A DNA stretch of 64,000 nucleotides, from positions 17,198 through 81,197 of the forward strand of contig CACZBM010000005.1 in assembly GCA_902779445.1 (NCBI GenBank). Direction: 5' to 3'. A program made the position numbers and the translations under genes. This document shows, piece after piece, positions 59,621 through 64,000 of the stretch (its first letter is position 1; each line of letters starts with the position of its first letter). The notes under the pieces were generated by a model. That model was not told the origin of the DNA, ran no database searches, and was given only the letters and a program-made list of their open reading frames with translations. This DNA is from an uncultured Lachnospiraceae bacterium. GTDB taxonomy: Bacteria > Bacillota > Clostridia > Lachnospirales > Lachnospiraceae.

Positions 59621-59649
59621 TTGAAAGGTTAAACGTTTAATTTTTGAAT
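59621..59649 (+). promoter_or_regulatory. Promoter of the UroD-RhaM-ABC sugar operon
   Basis: TTGAAA (59621-59626), 17 bases, TTGAAT (59644-59649). The spacer is occupied by the LacI-type operator, which would give direct repression. The leader of ~100 bases shows short direct repeats (GAATTCACC, GATTCACC). Confidence 0.5.
59629..59640. promoter_or_regulatory. LacI-family operator
   Basis: TTAAACGTTTAA is a perfect 12-bp palindrome with the central CpG typical of LacI-family sites. It lies between the divergent LacI-SBP fusion gene and the sugar operon. Confidence 0.75.
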
Positions 59650-59752
59650 TTAATTTAACTTGAATTCACCGATTCACCAATGTAGATTAAATATTAAGAA
59701 AGGGTGTCAGGCGATGAACACCCATAATCAAATAGGGAGGTGCTTAGATAAT

Positions 59753-60799
59753 ATGAATAGTGTGGAGCGTTTTTACGCCACTATCGAAAGAAAGCCTGTT
59801 GACCGTCCGGCATGCTGGATGGGAGACCCCACACCTGCCGAGGCAGAGAAGCTCGTAAAGTATTATGGTGTTAAGGATGTCAGTGAACTTAAGAAGGTAT
59901 GCGGAGACGATTTCTACGCAGTTGAGATCCCTTATCACAACGGAACCTGTAATGCAATATTTGCCGCATTTGACTGGTATATGAACGGATCAAATGTGGA
60001 TGTGGAGCACAGGACCCTTACCGCTGACGGATGCTTCGCAGAGTGTGAGGATCTGGATGACGTAATAGCCGTGAATTATCCCTGGCCCAATCCGGAGGAC
60101 GGGATAGATCCGGAGCTCTGTAGGCAGCTTGTGAATGAGGCTCCTGACGACAAGGCAGTGCTAGGAATGATGTGGGCATGCCACTTCCAGGATTTCTCGG
60201 CGGCTTTCGGCATGCAGACTGCAATGATGAACATGGTCTCCGATCCTGAAATGGTCCATTATGTGGATGATCATATCGTAGCTTTCTACACAAGGGCAAT
60301 GGAGATATTCTTAGATGCCACAAAGGGAAAGGTTAATGCGATCCTTATCGGAGACGACATGGGATCCCAGAGAGGACTCATGATAAGCCCCGACATGGTA
60401 AAGGAATTCGTTATCCCCGGAGCAAAGAAGCTCATTGATATTGCACACAGCTATGATGTAAAGGTTATATATCATTCCTGCGGTTCAATAGTGGATGCGA
60501 TCCCTCTTCTGATAGAAGCGGGAGTGGATGCGGTTCACCCAATACAGGCTCTTGCGGCAGGAATGGATCCCGCAAACCTTAAGTCAAAGTTTGAAGGAAA
60601 AGTATCCTTCTGCGGAGGAGTGGATACGCAGGATCTTCTGCCGAACGGGACTCCGGAACAGGTTCGGGCAAAGGTTAAGGAGCTCAGGGAATTCTTCCCT
60701 ACGGGACTCATCATCTCACCGAGTCATGAGGCACTTCAGGAAGATGTTCCGCCTGAGAATGTAAAGGCCCTTTTTGAAGAGGCAAACAAGGTTTATTGA
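59753..60799 (+). CDS. UroD-family protein of the sugar locus
   Basis: 348 aa from ATG 59753, with GGGAGGTG about ten bases upstream; an in-frame ATG at 59714 with AAAGGG is the alternative. The UroD/MtaA TIM-barrel is visible: MNSVERFYATIERKPVDRPACW, GDDMGSQRGLMISPDMVKEF, VIYHSCGSIVDAI (metal-binding His-x-Cys) and VSFCGGVDTQDLL. True haem-pathway UroD is unlikely because of the context of sugar import and a mutarotase. It may act in corrinoid methyl transfer from a methylated sugar, which would link it to the cluster at 50-55 kb; that is inference. Confidence 0.82.
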   Translation: MNSVERFYATIERKPVDRPACWMGDPTPAEAEKLVKYYGVKDVSELKKVCGDDFYAVEIPYHNGTCNAIFAAFDWYMNGSNVDVEHRTLTADGCFAECEDLDDVIAVNYPWPNPEDGIDPELCRQLVNEAPDDKAVLGMMWACHFQDFSAAFGMQTAMMNMVSDPEMVHYVDDHIVAFYTRAMEIFLDATKGKVNAILIGDDMGSQRGLMISPDMVKEFVIPGAKKLIDIAHSYDVKVIYHSCGSIVDAIPLLIEAGVDAVHPIQALAAGMDPANLKSKFEGKVSFCGGVDTQDLLPNGTPEQVRAKVKELREFFPTGLIISPSHEALQEDVPPENVKALFEEANKVY

Positions 60800-60821
60800 A
60801 ATTAGGAGAGTTTTTAATAAT

Positions 60822-61148
60822 ATGAAGCGTTTTGGACAGATGATAAAGATCAAATCGCCGGAGGATCTTGAAAAATATAAGATGCATCATGCAGATCCGA
60901 TGCCCGGCGTAAACGAGATGATAAAGAAGTGTCACCTGAAAAACTATTCAATATTCAGCAGAGGTGAGTACCTTTTCGCATATTTCGAATATGACGGTGA
61001 TGACTTCGATGCCGATATGGCCATGATGGCGGAGGATCCTAATACACAGGCCTGGTGGGATGTGGTAAAACCTCTTATGCAGCCGCTTCCCGACAGAGCC
61101 GAGGGTGAATTCTGGTCAGATATGGAGCAGGTATATTATCTCGAGTGA
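60822..61148 (+). CDS. L-rhamnose mutarotase-like protein
   Basis: 108 aa from ATG 60822, which follows AGGAGAG. It matches the RhaM/DUF718 family: an N-terminal strand (FGQMIKIK), the active-site histidine region YKMHHADPMPG, NYSIFSR, a FAYFEYDG strand and the paired tryptophans in QAWWDVV. RhaM converts the alpha and beta anomers of L-rhamnose; related 6-deoxy or methylated sugars are possible substrates. It lies 22 bases after the UroD-like gene and 74 before the ABC importer. Confidence 0.88.
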   Translation: MKRFGQMIKIKSPEDLEKYKMHHADPMPGVNEMIKKCHLKNYSIFSRGEYLFAYFEYDGDDFDADMAMMAEDPNTQAWWDVVKPLMQPLPDRAEGEFWSDMEQVYYLE

Positions 61149-61222
61149 TGTATACTGCCGTCCATAAAGGGCGGAGATATATACAGTGCAAAGGCACTGC
61201 AAAACAAATAGGAGGAATAAAA

Positions 61223-62296
61223 ATGAAAAAGAAGATCTTAGCGGTAATGTTGACAGCAGCCATGGCATTCTCACTCATGGCCTGCGGCGGTGGAGCTGCT
61301 GCATCTGGAGATTCGGGAGCAGCACCCGCAGCGGAAGCACCTGCAGCTGAAGAAGCCGCAGCTCCCGCAGCAAAAGGAGACAAGCCTACCATAGCTTTCG
61401 TTCCCAAGGTAGAAGGCCAGGCATGGTGGGATTATGTACACAGCGGAGTTGATGAATGGGCAAAGGATAACGGTATTGACGTTATCTACAAGGGACCTAC
61501 AGAGATCGACGCAGCTGCACAGGTTCAGATCATGACAGACCTTGTTAACCAGGGTGTTGATATCCTCTGCTTCTCACCTAATGACCCTGACGCTTGTGAA
61601 GCTATCTGCAAGCAGGCAATGGATAAGGGAATCATCGTTATCGCTACGGAAGCATCCGGAATGAAGAATGTGAACTACGATATCGAAGCATTCGATGAAG
61701 CCGGAATGGGCGGATTCCTTATGGATCAGCTCGCTATGCAGATGAATTCCGAAGGAAAGTACATCACAATGGTAGGATCCATGACAATGGAATCCCAGAA
61801 TAACTGGGCAGACGCTGCAGTTGCACGTCAGGAAGAATCATATCCCAATATGGAACTCGTTCCCGACAAGAGAGTAGCTGACGACTCAGACGCAGAGAAG
61901 GCTTATGAACTTACAAAAGAGCTTATCCAGAAGTATCCCGACCTCAAGGGTATCTGCGGAACAGGTTCATTCGACGCACCCGGTGCGGCACGTGCCATAG
62001 AAGAGCTTGGACTTAACGGAAAGGTATTCGCTATTTCAGTAGCGATCCCTTCAGAGGTTAAGGACTATCTTGAGTCAGGAGCCCTTCAGTCAGTAGCACT
62101 CTGGGATCCCGCTATCTCTGCTAAGGTTATGCTTAATACAGGTGTTAAGCTCTTTAACGGCGAAGAGATAAAGACCGGTTCGGATCTCGGCGAGACAGGT
62201 TATAAGGCTTCAGATGTGACTGTTGACGGAACCCTTATCACAGGTAACGGACAGATCGCCATCACCAAGGACAATGTAAACGATTTCAGCTTCTAA
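61223..62296 (+). CDS. Sugar ABC transporter substrate-binding lipoprotein (RhaS/RbsB type)
   Basis: 357 aa from ATG 61223, with AGGAGGAA upstream. A lipoprotein signal ends in SLMACGG (Cys ~22), followed by an Ala/Pro/Glu-rich spacer to ~53. The rest is a type I periplasmic-binding fold of the pentose/AI-2/rhamnose class: TIAFVPKVEGQAWWDYVHSG, VNQGVDILCFSPNDPDA, GICGTGSFDAPGAARAIEEL and AISVAIPSEVKDYLESG. It captures the sugar for the ATPase and permease that follow. Ligand is not proven; the mutarotase neighbour suggests rhamnose or a relative. Confidence 0.92.
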   Translation: MKKKILAVMLTAAMAFSLMACGGGAAASGDSGAAPAAEAPAAEEAAAPAAKGDKPTIAFVPKVEGQAWWDYVHSGVDEWAKDNGIDVIYKGPTEIDAAAQVQIMTDLVNQGVDILCFSPNDPDACEAICKQAMDKGIIVIATEASGMKNVNYDIEAFDEAGMGGFLMDQLAMQMNSEGKYITMVGSMTMESQNNWADAAVARQEESYPNMELVPDKRVADDSDAEKAYELTKELIQKYPDLKGICGTGSFDAPGAARAIEELGLNGKVFAISVAIPSEVKDYLESGALQSVALWDPAISAKVMLNTGVKLFNGEEIKTGSDLGETGYKASDVTVDGTLITGNGQIAITKDNVNDFSF

Positions 62297-62315
62297 TTGA
62301 CTTTCATAAAGCATG

Positions 62316-62341
62316 CAGGGGCCGGCAGGGTCCGGCTCCTG
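62316..62341 (+). other. Hairpin between binding-protein and ATPase genes
   Basis: CAGGGGCCGG (62316-62325) pairs with CCGGCTCCTG (62332-62341) with one G-T pair. It is followed by AAAAAAG rather than a T-run, so it is likely an mRNA-stabilising or processing stem that raises binding-protein output, as is usual at this place in ABC importer operons. Confidence 0.6.
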
Positions 62342-62372
62342 TAAAAAAGAATTGTAGAAGGAGAGCTCATTC

Positions 62373-63860
62373 ATGTCAGAATATCTGCTTGAAATGACAG
62401 GCATATGTAAATCCTTTGCCGGAGTGCATGCGCTGGATCACGTGAATTTTTGTGTTCGACCCGGATCCGTAATATGTCTCGCAGGTGAAAACGGATGCGG
62501 AAAATCCACTCTGGTAAAGATCATATCCGGAGTGTATACAAAGGATGAAGGTAAGGTTACCTTCGAAGGAAAAGAGATTGAAAAGATCACTCCCGCTGAA
62601 GCAACTAAGCTCGGTATTCAGGTGATCTACCAGGATCTTTCCATATTCCCAAATCTCACGGTTATGGAAAACCTGGCCATAAATTCGGAAATAACAGCAG
62701 GAAATAAGCTTGTAAATAGAAAACGCTGGGAGAAGACCGCAAAGGAAGCCCTTTCAAAGATCGGCTACGATATAGATCTTAATGCGAAGATGGGAGATCT
62801 GTCCGTTGCGGATAAGCAGCTGGTGGCTATCTGCCGTGCCCTTCTTTTTAATGCAAAGCTCATCATTATGGATGAGCCCACAACAGCTCTTACAAAGAAG
62901 GAGGTAGACGCATTATTTAAGACTGTCCGCCAGCTAAAGGAAAAGAATATCGCCATTATGTTCATAAGCCACAAGACGGAAGAGATATTTGAGATCTCGG
63001 ATGATGTGTGCATTATGAGAAACGGACATAATGTATATGCGGGAAAGACCGCAGATCTTACCCGTGATGATTTCACATATCACATGACGGGCAGAAGGCT
63101 TTCCAATGAGAAATTTAAACCAAAGAACATAAGCCGTGATCCGGTCCTCAAGGTAAAGGGTCTGACTCTCGAAAATGCTTATAAAAATGTGAGCTTTGAG
63201 CTTCGGAAGGGAGAGATCCTTGGTATAACCGGACTCTTAGGATCCGGCCGTACAGAGCTTGCCCTGTCGCTTTTCGGAATAATGAAGCCTAAGTCCGGAG
63301 ATATAGAGCTTAACGGGAAAAAAGTTACTATAAGTTCACCTATGGAAGCTCAGAAGTTAAAGATAGGCTATGTGCCGGAAGACAGGCTGACAGAGGGACT
63401 CTGTTTAAGGCAGCCCATTGCTGACAATATAACGCTTTCTTCATTAAAGCGTCTTTCGGGAGCTCTTGGTTTCTTAAGGCACAAAGATATTTATGAAGAT
63501 GCGAAGATCTGGGTCGATAAATTCTCAATAGCTACAGATGACCCGAGAAAACACGCTTCAACCCTTTCCGGAGGAAACCAGCAGAAGATAGTGCTTTCAA
63601 AGTGGTTAAGTAACGACCTTGATATCCTGATCCTTAACGGACCTACCGTCGGTGTGGACGTGGGAGCAAAAGAGGATATTCACGATCTTGTACACACCCT
63701 CGCAAATGAAGAGGGTCTCGCAGTTATCATTATTTCAGACGATCTTGCGGAAGTAGTCCAGAACTGTAACCGTGTGATAGTCATGAAGGACGGAATGATC
63801 TCGGGCGAGATAGGTTCAGAGGATATTAACGAAGATAATATCCTGGATATTATTAGGTAA
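62373..63860 (+). CDS. Sugar ABC transporter ATP-binding protein, tandem domains (RbsA/RhaT type)
   Basis: 495 aa with two nucleotide-binding domains. Domain 1 (~5-240) has Walker A GENGCGKST and Walker B LIIMDEPTTAL, but a weak signature (LSVADKQLV). Domain 2 (~255-495) has GLLGSGRTE in the Walker A place, signature LSGGNQQKI, and Walker B LILNGPTVGVDVG in which the usual Asp-Glu is Asn-Gly. Site degeneracy in one domain is common in this family, but loss of both acidic residues is notable. AAGGAGAG precedes the ATG. The permease follows after 18 bases. Confidence 0.92.
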   Translation: MSEYLLEMTGICKSFAGVHALDHVNFCVRPGSVICLAGENGCGKSTLVKIISGVYTKDEGKVTFEGKEIEKITPAEATKLGIQVIYQDLSIFPNLTVMENLAINSEITAGNKLVNRKRWEKTAKEALSKIGYDIDLNAKMGDLSVADKQLVAICRALLFNAKLIIMDEPTTALTKKEVDALFKTVRQLKEKNIAIMFISHKTEEIFEISDDVCIMRNGHNVYAGKTADLTRDDFTYHMTGRRLSNEKFKPKNISRDPVLKVKGLTLENAYKNVSFELRKGEILGITGLLGSGRTELALSLFGIMKPKSGDIELNGKKVTISSPMEAQKLKIGYVPEDRLTEGLCLRQPIADNITLSSLKRLSGALGFLRHKDIYEDAKIWVDKFSIATDDPRKHASTLSGGNQQKIVLSKWLSNDLDILILNGPTVGVDVGAKEDIHDLVHTLANEEGLAVIIISDDLAEVVQNCNRVIVMKDGMISGEIGSEDINEDNILDIIR

Positions 63861-63878
63861 CGGAGGGCAGGATCTTTC

Positions 63879-64000
63879 ATGGATAAGTCTATGTTAAAAC
63901 GAATAACACAAAGAACTGAATTCTGGATCTTTATAGTTCTGATAGTAATGTGTATAGCGATACAGGCGATCTCAGGGGGACAGCTTTTTGAACCCACCAC
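63879..64000 (+). CDS. Sugar ABC transporter permease, N-terminal part
   Basis: About 40 codons are present before the window ends. The start ATG 63879 follows CGGAGGG. MDKSMLKRITQRTEFW leads into a membrane helix (IFIVLIVMCIAIQAI) and SGGQLFEPT, the standard start of RbsC/RhaP-type permeases. It completes the importer with the two preceding genes. Confidence 0.85.
   Translation, partial: MDKSMLKRITQRTEFWIFIVLIVMCIAIQAISGGQLFEPT

Noticed and set aside
1..64000. tRNA, rRNA, prophage or complete IS element
   Set aside because: No cloverleaf, rRNA sequence, phage structural gene or intact transposase of a known IS family was recognised anywhere in the window; the Rpn gene is the only transposase-related ORF.

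Overview
The window reads as chromosome of a low-to-mid-GC anaerobic Firmicute of the Lachnospiraceae (Butyrivibrio/Roseburia-like). Grounds: the gene set (EF-G2-type GTPase, DUF5716/DUF5717-like proteins, a DUF6033-like protein, a SigI/RsgI pair, PocR-AraC regulator, CarD family protein), Shine-Dalgarno sites of the AGGAGG type, many extended -10 promoters of the TGnTAwwAT type, and intergenic repeat families common in gut and rumen Firmicutes. No rRNA, tRNA, CRISPR array, prophage or complete insertion sequence was seen. The species assignment is inference.

Layout. 1-13.6 kb is mostly housekeeping: the aroA end, an EF-G-like GTPase behind an odd hairpin carrying a T-box-like sequence, a membrane glycosyltransferase-like gene that looks leaderless, and a tightly packed leuS - membrane protein - L,D-transpeptidase - small acidic protein - mtaD - membrane MutS-like ATPase - rnhA run. 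Then comes a DUF6033-like gene behind a near-perfect SigD (sigma-28) promoter, with an epimerase. 13.7-23.5 kb holds a CarD-family gene, an uncatalogued small double-glycine peptide gene on the minus strand, a membrane EAL phosphodiesterase, an NSS transporter, an RsmF-like methyltransferase, a beta-CASP metallo-hydrolase, dihydrofolate reductase and manA. 23.5-29.5 kb holds a heterodimeric ABC exporter and a sigma factor fused to a membrane and extracytoplasmic region.

30.8-37.7 kb is a translationally coupled four-gene operon of unknown function: a 1190-aa beta/helical-repeat scaffold, a degenerate Hsp70/actin-like protein, a TPR protein and a membrane coiled-coil protein. A zinc-ribbon/SHOCT protein converges on it. 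This is the strongest candidate for an undescribed cellular machine. purB, purA, a DUF3048 lipoprotein, a ferredoxin-like protein and YigZ follow, with repeat arrays and an ATPase pseudogene.

45-49.8 kb is a self-contained SigI/RsgI circuit. sigI-rsgI and a large secreted carbohydrate-binding beta-helix protein diverge from an 86-bp symmetrical intergenic palindrome, each half of which is a SigI-type promoter with identical spacing. An 8-codon upstream ORF overlaps the sigI start. 49.8-55.2 kb is a corrinoid methyl-transfer cluster: UroD-type methyltransferase, PocR-AraC regulator, corrinoid protein and reductive activator. 55.4-57.1 kb holds one intact and one decayed Rpn/PD-(D/E)XK gene. 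57.2-64 kb is a sugar locus: a LacI regulator fused to a complete solute-binding domain, a LacI-type operator, a second UroD-family protein, an L-rhamnose-mutarotase-like protein and a ribose/rhamnose-type ABC importer that runs off the window end.
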